A DNA stretch of 64,000 nt from Schlegelella_A sp965246805 (GTDB lineage Bacteria; Pseudomonadota; Gammaproteobacteria; Burkholderiales; Burkholderiaceae_C). The translations under genes were made by a program, and so were the position numbers. How positions within the stretch are numbered: the first letter of the stretch is position 1; every line of letters begins with the position of its first letter. The notes beneath the pieces are model-generated. The model saw only the letters and a program-made list of their open reading frames with translations, ran no database searches and was not told where the DNA came from. Shown here piece after piece: positions 17,207 through 24,949 of this stretch. The DNA is taken from assembly GCA_965246805.1 (NCBI GenBank), contig CBDFFO010000009.1:248001-312000 (forward strand), read 5' to 3'.

Positions 17207-18076
17207 CTAGAGCCCGAGGTTTTGCATCGTAGTTGATGCGGTTGGTGGCGAGGTGGCGCCAGCGAGCTGGCGGCACCTCGCGGCGAAGACGGCCGGCGGG
17301 ACGTAGCCGAGCGTGCTGTGGCCGCGGTGGTGGTTGTAGTCGTCGCGCCAGTTGTCGATGACGCTCCTCATGTGGCTCAGACTGGCGAACCAGTGCTGCG
17401 ACAGGCACTCGTCTCGGAAGCGGCTGTTGAAGCTTTCGATGTAGGCGTTCTGGACGGGCTTGCCGGGCTGGATGAAGCGCAACTCGACGCCGTTCCTGGC
17501 GGCCCAGTCGTGCATCGTGCGCCCGGCGAACTCCGGGCCGTTGTCGGTGCGGATCACCTTGGGCAGACCCCGCTCGGCGCCCATTTGGTCGAGCAGCCTG
17601 GTGACGTACAGCGCCGGCATCGAAGTATCGGCAGCGATCTGCACGACCTCCTTGGTGCAGTCGTCGACGACCGTCAGCGTCTTGACCCTGCGGCCGCTGG
17701 CCAGCTCGTCGAACACGAAGTCCATGCTCCACACTTCGTCAGGTCGCTGCGGCCGTACGAGCGGCTGTCGCTCGGGCACGGGCAGCTTCTTGCGCCGGCG
17801 CTTCCTGACCATCAGACCTTCCTCGCGGTAGATCCGATAGGTCCGCTTGATGTTGATCGCCCAGCCCTGGCGCGTCAGCCGGTCGTGCAGCATTCGGTAG
17901 CCGTGGCGGCGGTGCTGGCCGGCGAGCTCCTTCAGGCGCTCGCGCAGATTGCTGTTGCCGTCGTCGCGGGTGGCGTAGCGCAGGGTGCTCGGGCTCATGC
18001 CGACCAACCGCAAGGCCTGGCGTTCGCTCAGGCCCCGCTCCTGCAGCTCGCGAACCACCTCACGCCGTGCCGCCAC
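17207..18076 (-). CDS. IS407-type transposase OrfB (DDE)
   Basis: A 289-residue integrase-core protein. It has the HTH_21 region (HRRHGYRMLHDRLTRQGW) and the DDE residues: D in VWSMDFVFDEL, D in VIRTDNGPEF and E in NAYIESFNSRFRDECL. The stop is near the left IS end. It lies downstream of orfA and overlaps by -1 frame at an A-run in CGAAAATAG, so an OrfAB fusion is expected. No damage is seen. Confidence 0.9.
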   Translation of the reverse strand: MAARREVVRELQERGLSERQALRLVGMSPSTLRYATRDDGNSNLRERLKELAGQHRRHGYRMLHDRLTRQGWAINIKRTYRIYREEGLMVRKRRRKKLPVPERQPLVRPQRPDEVWSMDFVFDELASGRRVKTLTVVDDCTKEVVQIAADTSMPALYVTRLLDQMGAERGLPKVIRTDNGPEFAGRTMHDWAARNGVELRFIQPGKPVQNAYIESFNSRFRDECLSQHWFASLSHMRSVIDNWRDDYNHHRGHSTLGYVPPAVFAARCRQLAGATSPPTASTTMQNLGL

Positions 18077-18081
18077 GGCTA

Positions 18082-18342
18082 CTATTTTCGGTGCAGCACC
18101 TCGCGCATCGCGTCGACCTCGAGCATCGAGTTCGCGAGCAAGCGCTTGAGCTTGCCGTTCTCGAGCTCCAAGGCCTTCAGCCGCTGCGCGTCGGAGACCT
18201 TCATGCCACCGAACTTCGCCTTCCAGGCGTAGCAGCTCGGCTCACTGAAGCCGTGCTTCCTGCACAGCTCCTTGACGGGCAGTCCTGCGTCCGCTTCGCG
18301 CAGGAAGCCAATGATCTGCTCTTCCGTGTATCGCTTCTTCAT
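18082..18342 (-). CDS. IS407-type transposase OrfA
   Basis: An 86-residue HTH_Tnp_1 protein. The helix-turn-helix covers about residues 1-45 (RYTEEQIIGFLREADAG, then CRKHGFSEPSCYAWKAKFGG) and a leucine zipper follows (LKALELENGKLKRLLAN). A GGAGA ribosome site precedes the ATG. It supplies the end-binding half of the fusion transposase. Confidence 0.88.
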   Translation of the reverse strand: MKKRYTEEQIIGFLREADAGLPVKELCRKHGFSEPSCYAWKAKFGGMKVSDAQRLKALELENGKLKRLLANSMLEVDAMREVLHRK

Positions 18343-18411
18343 CGGTCCGATCTCCTTCTCGGGTTGATCGGACTCTAAAACTACCTGCTACGAACCTCTG
18401 GGGGCAGCGCA

Positions 18412-18780
18412 GCGGCTCTTACTCGTAGAGGCCAAAGCTCATATTCCAGAAGCGGCCTCTCCGCCGTCTAAGGCTTCACGTGCGTCGCTCGAGAAGATTC
18501 GCAGTTCGCTGGAGGCTGCGCGTCGCCACTACGCGCCCAAAGCTCAGGCAGATTGGTCCGCTACGCTCTACCAGTACGCAAACCGCTTCGCCTTTCAGTA
18601 CTTCTTTGCCCACATCAATCGGCTCCCCACGCGACTGGTCTTTCTAAACTTCTACAACGCCCGCGACGTACAGGGGCCGGAGTCCGAGGCAGAGCGGCGA
18701 GGTGCGACGAGACTCATCCATGCGCTTCTGGGGCTTCCTGCTGACCTCCGGCGTCACGGGGTCTTTCACGCCTACCTAGA
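18412..18780 (+). pseudogene. 3' part of PD-(D/E)XK-like gene split by IS
   Basis: Continuation of the gene starting at 16881, in the frame restored by removing the IS. It begins with LLLVEAKAHIPEA, the E-x-K arm of a probable PD-(D/E)XK nuclease, and continues with readable protein (LYQYANRFAFQYFFAHINR, then LVFLNFYNARDVQGPESEAE, ending RHGVFHAYLDA). No start codon with a ribosome site is evident after the IS, so this part is probably untranslated. At about 18780 the sequence changes, without a frame break, into a fragment of a restriction enzyme gene. Confidence 0.7.
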
Positions 18781-19150
18781 CGCGCAAGCCGTCGCGGATC
18801 GCGAGACGCAGAAGGTCATCGCGCAGAACCATCAGTTCATTGGCGTCAACAACGCATTTGAAGCCTTCACGCGAAGGCGAGAACTGACAGGCAGGCTGGG
18901 CGTCTTTTGGCACACGCAGGGCTCGGGCAAGAGCGTCTCGATGATCTTCTACACCCGCAAGGTGTTCCGAAGGCTCACGGGCAATTTCACCTTCCTCGTA
19001 CTGACCGACCGCGATGACCTGGATGGGCAGATCTACGGAAACTTCCTGCACACAAGTACGGTAGCCCTGGGGGAGACGCCCGTGGAGATTCAGGAGCCCA
19101 TTGACGAACGCACCGGGTCACCGATATCACCTGATTCCGCCCGAAAGTGA
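18781..19150 (+). pseudogene. hsdR: Type I restriction HsdR fragment
   Basis: About 100 residues clearly from the motor-domain start of HsdR: VIAQNHQFIGVNNAFEAF, then GVFWHTQGSGKS with Walker A and FLVLTDRDDLDGQIYGNF. HsdR proteins are around 1000 residues, so both ends are missing. The fragment is in frame with the nuclease-like sequence before it and ends in about 24 unrelated residues before TGA at 19150. No hsdM or hsdS lies nearby. It reads as a deletion scar at the right edge of the island. Confidence 0.8.
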
Positions 19151-19245
19151 GGGCGGGCAGAGCGGAGCAAGCTGAGAGCCGCCTTCGTATAGCGATCGTC
19201 CTTGATCAAGCCCCGCGTCACCGCCACACGGTCAGTGGGGATTAT

Positions 19246-19261
19246 GGATAGCATGCTATCC
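19246..19261. promoter_or_regulatory. 16-bp perfect palindrome, probable MarR operator
   Basis: GGATAGCATGCTATCC is a perfect 16-bp palindrome 41 bases upstream of the ABM monooxygenase start. Its core ATAGCATGCTA recurs with one change (ATAGCAAGCTA) in front of the marR gene at 20498-20508. The shared site suggests that the MarR protein controls both promoters. Confidence 0.6.
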
Positions 19262-19302
19262 TCCTTTCCCCGTGCCTCGTCGCGCATTCGCAGGAGAGAC
19301 AG

Positions 19303-19680
19303 ATGCTTAAGCACGTCGAACTGGATCCGAACTTCGCCCTTCAGCAGCAGTACCAAGTCCAGTCGGAAAAGACGACGGTCTTGCTGAACGTTTTCAGCGT
19401 CGCCCCTGAGGACGCCGAGGCGTTCAAGAAGGCCTGGCGCAATGACGCAGAGTTCTTCAAGCGTCAGCCCGGTTACATCTCCGCGCAGCTCCACCAAGGC
19501 ATCGGCGACAGCCACATGTGGTTCAACTACGCAGTGTTCGAGAACACGGCCGCTTTCGCCGCGACGAATGTTCAACCTGAGTTCAAGCCGCTGCGTGCCG
19601 GCTACCCCGACAGTGCCACCGCGCATCCTCACCTCTTTCGACGCGTTGCCATTGACGGCATCTGTGTCGGCGAAGAGTAG
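19303..19680 (+). CDS. Antibiotic biosynthesis monooxygenase (ABM) family protein
   Basis: A 125-residue protein with the ABM ferredoxin-like fold pattern: a strand (TVLLNVFSVAPEDAEAF), a helix with W and F (KKAWRNDAEFFKRQPGYISAQLHQ) and a strand with MWFNYAVFENTAAFAA. Members act as cofactor-free oxygenases or as small-molecule binding proteins, usually as dimers. AGGAG at 19292-19296 precedes ATG 19303. It is the first gene of a two-gene unit with the next protein, 6 bases downstream. A palindrome in its upstream region suggests control by the MarR regulator encoded after it. Confidence 0.75.
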   Translation: MLKHVELDPNFALQQQYQVQSEKTTVLLNVFSVAPEDAEAFKKAWRNDAEFFKRQPGYISAQLHQGIGDSHMWFNYAVFENTAAFAATNVQPEFKPLRAGYPDSATAHPHLFRRVAIDGICVGEE

Positions 19681-19686
19681 GAGGCC

Positions 19687-20415
19687 ATGATGGACACCGT
19701 ATCGAACAGTGCCGGAGTCTTTTGGCAACACGACGAGGCGCAAAGGGGCGACGACACAACGTATGCCTTAATCGGCGGCGACCGTCTCGACGTGGGCGAC
19801 ATCGCGAGACTTGAGCTGGCACGTGCGAAAGGGGCACTGGCGTTTCTCAAGGCGAAGATCGGCAACGAAGGCATGAGTAAGCTGCTGGCCGAAGAGGTTC
19901 GACAAACCGCCGATCAGACTGCCGCATGGGCGAAAGCGTCCAACGGTCAGTGGCAGGTGGGCGTCCTCGAGTTGGTGGTCCCAGGTCCATCTGCGAAGGC
20001 ATTCCACGGGTACTTCATGTCCATGATGAAAGAAGACCGGCAAGTTGAACTGCGCTCCGGCCATCCGGACCACTTCATGAATGTTCCCTTGGGACCGCGA
20101 GCCGAGGTGATCGAGAACGTTGGGGAGGACAACCTGCCCTGGTTCATCCACCTGGAGTTCACTGCGGACCCGGCGCAGTTCCCGGTGGGCTGGGACGACA
20201 CCTATCCTGAGCGCCTGGGCGCGCTTATCCGCAACATCGATGGCGTGCCAATCGGATCCGCCATGCACGAAATGAAGGACGCCGGCGACGGTACCCACAT
20301 CCGCCTGACGATCATCCTGCCGAAGGCGGCACCTGAACATCTTGTTCGCGGCCATCTCGAGCACTTTGCCGTCGAGTTCGGTAATTGGACTCGGCACGCG
20401 CGCTCACATTCGTGA
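19687..20415 (+). CDS. Hypothetical protein, partner of ABM monooxygenase
   Basis: 242 residues, not recognised. There is no signal peptide or membrane segment. It looks like a soluble two-part protein: a helical N-terminal half (about 1-90) and a C-terminal half with alternating strands and conserved-looking histidines (RSGHPDHFMNVPLG, SAMHEMKDAGDGTHIRL). It begins 6 bases after the ABM gene, so it is co-transcribed, and may act on the same small molecule. It ends about 107 bases before the MarR gene. Confidence 0.65.
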   Translation: MMDTVSNSAGVFWQHDEAQRGDDTTYALIGGDRLDVGDIARLELARAKGALAFLKAKIGNEGMSKLLAEEVRQTADQTAAWAKASNGQWQVGVLELVVPGPSAKAFHGYFMSMMKEDRQVELRSGHPDHFMNVPLGPRAEVIENVGEDNLPWFIHLEFTADPAQFPVGWDDTYPERLGALIRNIDGVPIGSAMHEMKDAGDGTHIRLTIILPKAAPEHLVRGHLEHFAVEFGNWTRHARSHS

Positions 20416-20497
20416 CCCCAGAGAAACAGCGAATGTGCTTGTTGTTCATGACCGCTCCGTTTGGCGTCGACTAACTGAGGCTGAACCCCCTGTGTCT

Positions 20498-20510
20498 ATA
20501 GCAAGCTAAT
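20498..20510. promoter_or_regulatory. Second copy of MarR-type operator motif
   Basis: ATAGCAAGCTAAT, centred about 20 bases before the marR start codon, matches the core of the palindrome at 19246-19261 in 10 of 11 positions. A wider inverted repeat CTATA...TATAG also spans 20496-20518. Autorepression by MarR at this position is a reasonable inference. Confidence 0.5.
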
Positions 20511-20522
20511 CGATATAGGTCC

Positions 20523-21020
20523 TTGAAGGAGCACGTCGTCAAGAAAGCTTTGAAGCCTGAATTGGGCGAGTACACCTCCAGCTCGACCGGATTTTTGGTC
20601 AACCAGCTTGCCCGGTTGATGACTCAGGTCTTAGGGCAAGCGATGCGGCCCCACGGCATCGCGCCCGCACACTTCCCAATTCTCCTGCTGCTGTGGGAGC
20701 GCGACGGTCAGAGCCAAAGCGAACTTCGTACTGTGGTGAAGGTGGAGCAGGCGACCATTGCGCTGACGCTTGACCGGATGGAGCGGGACGAGCTCATCGT
20801 GCGCCGGCCCAACCCGCTGGACAACCGATCACGACTCATTTTTCTAAGCGCGAAGGGTCGAGCGTTGAAGGGCCCTGCGTTGGCCATCGGACGCGAGGTC
20901 AACGCCAAGGCCCTTGCAGACCTCTCCCCTGCGAGCCAGAAGCAATTCATCAAGCGTCTAAAAAGCGCCATAGAGAACTGTCGCGTTGCGCTAAGCGATG
21001 GAAGCGACTCTGGTTCTTGA
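20523..21020 (+). CDS. MarR-family transcriptional regulator
   Basis: A 165-residue MarR protein with a winged helix: helices around FPILLLLWERDGQSQSEL and VEQATIALTLDRMERDEL, then the wing RRPNPLDNRSRLIFLSAKG. The start is TTG 20523; the N-terminal 20 residues are basic and may be poorly conserved. It probably represses its own promoter and the ABM operon, since both upstream regions carry the same palindromic motif. The inducing ligand cannot be told from sequence. Confidence 0.85.
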   Translation: MKEHVVKKALKPELGEYTSSSTGFLVNQLARLMTQVLGQAMRPHGIAPAHFPILLLLWERDGQSQSELRTVVKVEQATIALTLDRMERDELIVRRPNPLDNRSRLIFLSAKGRALKGPALAIGREVNAKALADLSPASQKQFIKRLKSAIENCRVALSDGSDSGS

Positions 21021-21232
21021 CCGCCTTGACTTGAATGCTGGTCCCCTGATCGGGCGCTATGCCGTCGGTGGCGATATGTCGCTTCACCGCCGTGCAGACC
21101 CCAGCGCGCGTGCCATCGGACGTAGACCCGGCGACCCACATGTTGTCGTGCTGCACTGACGCGCCGGGCACGCAGAAGAAGGGTGCCGGGGCACCCGCCG
21201 AATTCATGGTGATACGGGTCAGCGCGAATCTG

Positions 21233-22075
21233 TCAACAGGCGTTGAGCAGCACCTCGAGATGTCTTTCCCCTTCGCGCGTCTGCGCCCCTCTGCGCAGGG
21301 CTTCCAGCGTGCGCTCGGTGGCGGCAGGCTTGGCGAAAGTGATGCCGAGCTGCTCGTTCTCGACGCGAAGTGCTTCGGCGAGAGGCTGCTCGATTGCGGC
21401 ATCGATGGCGATGCGCGCAGCGTCGAGCACACCCGGGGCCAGGCCGGCGATGCGGCGTGCCAGGACGTCGACGAAGCCGTCCAATTCGGCCGCCGGCAGC
21501 GCTCGGTTGATCCAACCGTATCGCTCCGCGGTCTTCGCATCGAAGAGCTCGGCACCGAGAACGACCTCGAGCGCTCGCGCGCGTCCCATCAGAGTCGGAA
21601 GGTAGGCCGTGGCGCCGGCGCCGGGAATGATGCCGGTGAGTACCTCCATCTGCGCCATCCCGGCCGTCTCCTCGGCCGCGAACCGCATGTCGAGCGCCAT
21701 CAGAAACTCGCTGCCACCTCCTCGGGCAAGCCCGCCAAGTTTGCCGATGGTGATCTGCGGCAGGGTGCGGATCCGCTCGTGAAGCCGCATCATCGGATTG
21801 AGGCCGCGCGTCGCTTCGTCGCCGAGCTCGAGTCGGCCGAAGCTCTCGGGATCCTTGACAAACTCCATGTCGCCGTGAGGTATGAAGAAGTCCCGGTCGG
21901 CGCTTTCGAAGACGACGACACGGATTTCTTTGTCCTTTTGCAGCGACGCCGCCAGTGCATTCAGCTGCTGCATCAGGGACGCGTCCAGCAGGTTGAGCGG
22001 AGGATGCTCGATGGTGACGAAGGCGGCGCCCCCTTCCGTCCGGATGCGCAGTGAGTCGAAGTCGTGAGGGATCAT
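21233..22075 (-). CDS. Enoyl-CoA hydratase/isomerase family protein
   Basis: 280 residues of the crotonase fold. The N-terminal strand pattern (GGAAFVTIEHPPLNLLD) and the oxyanion-hole segment (IGKLGGLARGGGSEFLMALDMRFA) are both present, followed by LTGIIPGAGATAYLPTLMG. Members hydrate or isomerise acyl-CoA thioesters; the substrate is unknown here. ATG 22075 (MIPHDFDSL) is chosen because upstream codons read through the divergent promoter. It is divergent from an HxlR regulator with a 103-bp shared control region, which suggests regulation by that protein. Confidence 0.85.
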   Translation of the reverse strand: MIPHDFDSLRIRTEGGAAFVTIEHPPLNLLDASLMQQLNALAASLQKDKEIRVVVFESADRDFFIPHGDMEFVKDPESFGRLELGDEATRGLNPMMRLHERIRTLPQITIGKLGGLARGGGSEFLMALDMRFAAEETAGMAQMEVLTGIIPGAGATAYLPTLMGRARALEVVLGAELFDAKTAERYGWINRALPAAELDGFVDVLARRIAGLAPGVLDAARIAIDAAIEQPLAEALRVENEQLGITFAKPAATERTLEALRRGAQTREGERHLEVLLNAC

Positions 22076-22145
22076 GGTGTGCCTTGTCGGAAGTGGTTGG
22101 GCGCCGGGCGTTGTTCCGGCTCCGTCGCATGGTAGACCTCGTATA

Positions 22146-22170
22146 CTTGGTGTCAATCAGATACCACAAG
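22146..22170. promoter_or_regulatory. Imperfect inverted repeat in divergent HxlR/hydratase promoter
   Basis: CTTGGTGTC and GATACCACAAG form an imperfect inverted repeat between the divergent hydratase and hxlR genes. HxlR proteins bind such sites near their own start. The call rests on position and weak symmetry. Confidence 0.35.
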
Positions 22171-22178
22171 GAAACCAG

Positions 22179-22583
22179 GTGGCGACAGAGAAACCATCGA
22201 CGCGTGGTCGCGCCAAGGAACAAGGGACCTCGGACATCCCCATCCGGGCCCTGCTCGACCAGATCGCTGACAAGTGGTCGGTTCTGATTCTGGGCGCCTT
22301 ATGCGACGGCCCGCTTCGATTCAACGAGCTGAAGCGCCGCCTCGAGGGCATCTCCCAGAAGGCGCTGGCCGCGGCCCTGAAGACGCTGGAGAAGAACGGC
22401 ATCGTCACGCGCCGGGTGTTGGCGCAGTCGCCGATCGCTGTCGAGTACGAAATCACGACGCTCGGGCGAACGCTTGCGGGCCCGTTCGCCGCGCTGCATG
22501 CCTGGGCCGAAAAGCATTCGAAACAGGTTGCGCAAGCTAGGGCATCGTACGAGTCAGCGGTCAGCAACGACGGGCGACCATGA
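22179..22583 (+). CDS. HxlR-family transcriptional regulator
   Basis: A 134-residue winged-helix protein. The HxlR signature is clear: ALLDQIADKWSVLILGAL, then GPLRFNELKRRLEGISQKAL and ALKTLEKNGIVTRRV, ending with VEYEITTLGRTL. GTG 22179 follows an AAGGA ribosome site at 22169-22173. An upstream ATG would add about 35 residues unlike the family. It is divergent from an enoyl-CoA hydratase and probably controls it. A spacer of 224 bases after it contains no supported gene. Confidence 0.87.
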   Translation: MATEKPSTRGRAKEQGTSDIPIRALLDQIADKWSVLILGALCDGPLRFNELKRRLEGISQKALAAALKTLEKNGIVTRRVLAQSPIAVEYEITTLGRTLAGPFAALHAWAEKHSKQVAQARASYESAVSNDGRP

Positions 22584-22807
22584 AGGCGGCAGTCCTCCAC
22601 GGGCCCGATCCGTTGAGGCGCTGAAGATTGAGAACGGCCCGTTCCGGTGCCGCCGCCGGCCAGATGCCCGTTCGGTCTGGGCTTCTGGGCCATATTCGCC
22701 AATGCTCATCGCCTAATGGAGGCGAACGCCCCGCTAGCCGGGTCAGATGCCAAAACAGGACAGCCAGTGATAGGCATCGGCTGCGCGCGACACGAAGGGG
22801 CGTGCGG

Positions 22808-23725
22808 TCAGATTGGGCTCGGACGCCGACCGAACGCCGCGACGACGCGATCAATAAAGGTGCGAAGCTTGAGCGGTTGCGTTCGCTGCGACGCGAACAG
22901 GAGGTACATCGGCCGCGATGGAGCAACGAAGTCGGTCAGGATCGGAACGAGGCTCCCGTCGCCCAGTGAGCCTCGCAGGACGACTTCGGGTTGAAGGACG
23001 ATGCCGTGGCCGGCGATGGCCGCATCGAGCAAGACACGGCCGTCGTTGACCAAGAAGCGGCTTTGGACCCGAACGGTGTGCAGATGGCCGTCTTTTGTGA
23101 AGCGCCACTCGGCGTATGGCCGCCCTGACCAGTTCACGAAGCCCAGACACGAGTGCTTGTGCAGGTCTTCGGGCACCGACGGCGTGCCGTGTTTGGACAG
23201 ATAGGCAGGCGAGGCACAGGCGAGCTGGTCGTGGCCCACGAGTTCGCGAGACGCAAGGTTCGAGTCGTCGATGGGTCCTAGCCGCACGACAGCGTCGTAG
23301 CCCTCGTCGACTATGTCCACATAGCGGTCTGTCAGGAGCAGTTCGACTTCGATGCCGGGGAAGTCCTGCAGAAAGCGCGTCACCAGTGGCGCCAAGCTGC
23401 ATGCGCCGAACGTGACCGGTGCACTCACGCGCAGATGCCCACGCGGCGTCGTGCTGAGTTCATTCACCAAGGCATCCGCGCTCTCCGCCTCCGCCAGGAT
23501 GGTGCGGCACCGGTTGTAGAAGATCTGGCCAACCTCGGTCAGTCCCTGACGTCTCGTCGTGCGATGCAGCAACGGTGCGCCGAGTCGCTTTTCGAGCGCG
23601 AGCACGTGCTTGCCCACCATCTGCGAGGACAGCCCGAGAGCGATGGAAGCGGCTGTGAACGAGCCTGCGTCCACTGCTTTGACGAATACGGCCATGCTCG
23701 TCAAACGGTCCATATTGCCAACCAT
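22808..23725 (-). CDS. LysR-family regulator
   Basis: 305 residues. The N-terminal winged HTH (MAVFVKAVDAGSFTAASIAL, then LEKRLGAPLLHRTTRR) is followed by a LysR substrate-binding domain (HLRVSAPVTFGACSLAPLV, IEVELLLTDRYVDIVDEG). It resembles the AaeR/DmlR-like branch. An internal ATG at 23713 (MDRLTS) is an equally good start. It is divergent from the Gfo/Idh oxidoreductase gene at 23829, so it is the likely regulator of that gene and the lactonase-like gene after it. Confidence 0.88.
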   Translation of the reverse strand: MVGNMDRLTSMAVFVKAVDAGSFTAASIALGLSSQMVGKHVLALEKRLGAPLLHRTTRRQGLTEVGQIFYNRCRTILAEAESADALVNELSTTPRGHLRVSAPVTFGACSLAPLVTRFLQDFPGIEVELLLTDRYVDIVDEGYDAVVRLGPIDDSNLASRELVGHDQLACASPAYLSKHGTPSVPEDLHKHSCLGFVNWSGRPYAEWRFTKDGHLHTVRVQSRFLVNDGRVLLDAAIAGHGIVLQPEVVLRGSLGDGSLVPILTDFVAPSRPMYLLFASQRTQPLKLRTFIDRVVAAFGRRPSPI

Positions 23726-23828
23726 CCGTTTCAGGTGATGTCATTGAGGAGAGCATTGTATTAATTTAGGTGTGCAGTAACCTGGGTTCCATTCGCCGGG
23801 CTCGTGGCTAGGCAGCAAAAGGAACTCC

Positions 23829-24920
23829 ATGGCAAAAACTCTCCGCGTCGGCGTCATAGGCGCCAGCGCTCATGGCGGCTGGTCTCGCGACTCGCACATC
23901 CCGGCGATAGAGCGAGTGGCAGGGCTGGAACTGGTCGCGGTGGCGAACAGCAGCCAAGCCACAGCCGACGAGGCTGCTTCTGCCTTTGGCCTGGCCCGTG
24001 CCTATGCCGGCGGACAGGCGCTGATTGAGCAGGCCGACATTGATATCGTCGCAGTGACGACTCGTGTCCCCGACCACCACGAGTTGGTCATGGCGGCGAT
24101 CGCTGCCGGGAAACACGTCTATTGCGAGTGGCCCCTCGGCCGGAACCGCTTGGAGGCTGAGGAAATGGCTTCCGCGGCACAAAAAGTTGGCGTCCACACC
24201 GCAATCGGTCTGCAGTTGCGTGCCGCCCCGGCCGTGCTGCAAGCCCGCGAGTTGCTTGTCTCAGAGGCGATCGGCCGGCCGCTGAGCATGACGGTCTCAT
24301 CCTCGACAGCGGGCTTTGGTCACACAGTGGCCGAGCCGTTTCTCTACCTCGAGGACCCGGCCAATTTCGCCAACCTCGTCACTATCCAAAGTGCGCACAC
24401 GATCGACCTGGCGATCGCCATTGCTGGTGGGCTCCGGAGCGCAAGTGCCTTGGCCACAGCGCAGTACCCCGTGATCCACGCCGGACATGCTGGTGAACCT
24501 CGCCCACGGACGACGTTCGATCACCTCTTGGTGCAGGCGCAGTTCGCCAGCGGCACGACACTGGGGGTCGAGGTCGCGGGTGGCCGCCCGCCCCCTACGC
24601 CGTTCTGGCTGGAGGTGGTCGGCGAGCGGGGCGTGCTGCGACTCGACGGAGGTGCGCCCCGAGGCGTGCAATCGGGGACGCTCACGCTGTCGCTGAATGG
24701 CCAAGAGCAGCAGCTGAAGGCCAGCCCGTTTGCAGAGTTGCCGGCCTCTGCAGTCAACGTTGCGCATTGCTATGAAAGGCTGCGAGACGACATCGAAAGC
24801 GGCAACTTCACGTGCGCCGGCTTCGCCCACGCTGCGGACCTGACGCGGCTTATCGAGGATCTTCTCGAGTCATCGCGCAATGGCAGACGCACAAAAGCGG
24901 CCGGCTGGCCGCTTGCCTGA
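23829..24920 (+). CDS. Gfo/Idh/MocA-family oxidoreductase (Gal80-like)
   Basis: 363 residues. The N-terminal Rossmann fold begins LRVGVIGASAHGGWSRDSH and carries a NAD(P)-binding pattern; AIAAGKHVYCEWPLGRN is the Gfo/Idh motif, here with EWP as in Gal80-like members instead of EKP. The C-terminal half is the usual alpha/beta substrate domain. It would oxidise or reduce a sugar-like substrate with NAD(P); the true substrate is unknown. A ribosome site (AAAAGGA) precedes ATG 23829. The lactonase-like gene starts 29 bases downstream. Confidence 0.85.
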   Translation: MAKTLRVGVIGASAHGGWSRDSHIPAIERVAGLELVAVANSSQATADEAASAFGLARAYAGGQALIEQADIDIVAVTTRVPDHHELVMAAIAAGKHVYCEWPLGRNRLEAEEMASAAQKVGVHTAIGLQLRAAPAVLQARELLVSEAIGRPLSMTVSSSTAGFGHTVAEPFLYLEDPANFANLVTIQSAHTIDLAIAIAGGLRSASALATAQYPVIHAGHAGEPRPRTTFDHLLVQAQFASGTTLGVEVAGGRPPPTPFWLEVVGERGVLRLDGGAPRGVQSGTLTLSLNGQEQQLKASPFAELPASAVNVAHCYERLRDDIESGNFTCAGFAHAADLTRLIEDLLESSRNGRRTKAAGWPLA

Positions 24921-24949
24921 CACCATCAAACCTCCCTTAACAAACGACC

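Larger units (their letters stand above)
17175..18411 (-). mobile_element. IS3-family element, IS407 subgroup, with 4-bp target duplication
   Basis: A 1237-bp IS. The left end starts TGCGCTGCCCCCA at 17175 and the right end, read in reverse from 18411, starts with the same 13 bases; similarity continues inward (TTCGTAGCA, TTTAGAGTCCGA versus TCTAGAGCCCGA). GCGG occurs at 17171-17174 and again at 18412-18415, the 4-bp duplication expected for IS407-group elements. It carries orfA and orfB on the minus strand and interrupts a nuclease-like gene. Both ends and both frames look intact, which suggests a recent insertion. Confidence 0.9.

Noticed and set aside
17318..18232. 304-codon plus-strand frame over the IS407-type element
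   Set aside because: Antisense of OrfB and OrfA; no recognisable domain.
18781..19150. Active type I restriction system
   Set aside because: Only about 100 residues of HsdR remain and no HsdM or HsdS is present.
21059..22054. 331-codon plus-strand frame opposite the enoyl-CoA hydratase
   Set aside because: Antisense shadow; the minus strand shows the complete crotonase motifs.
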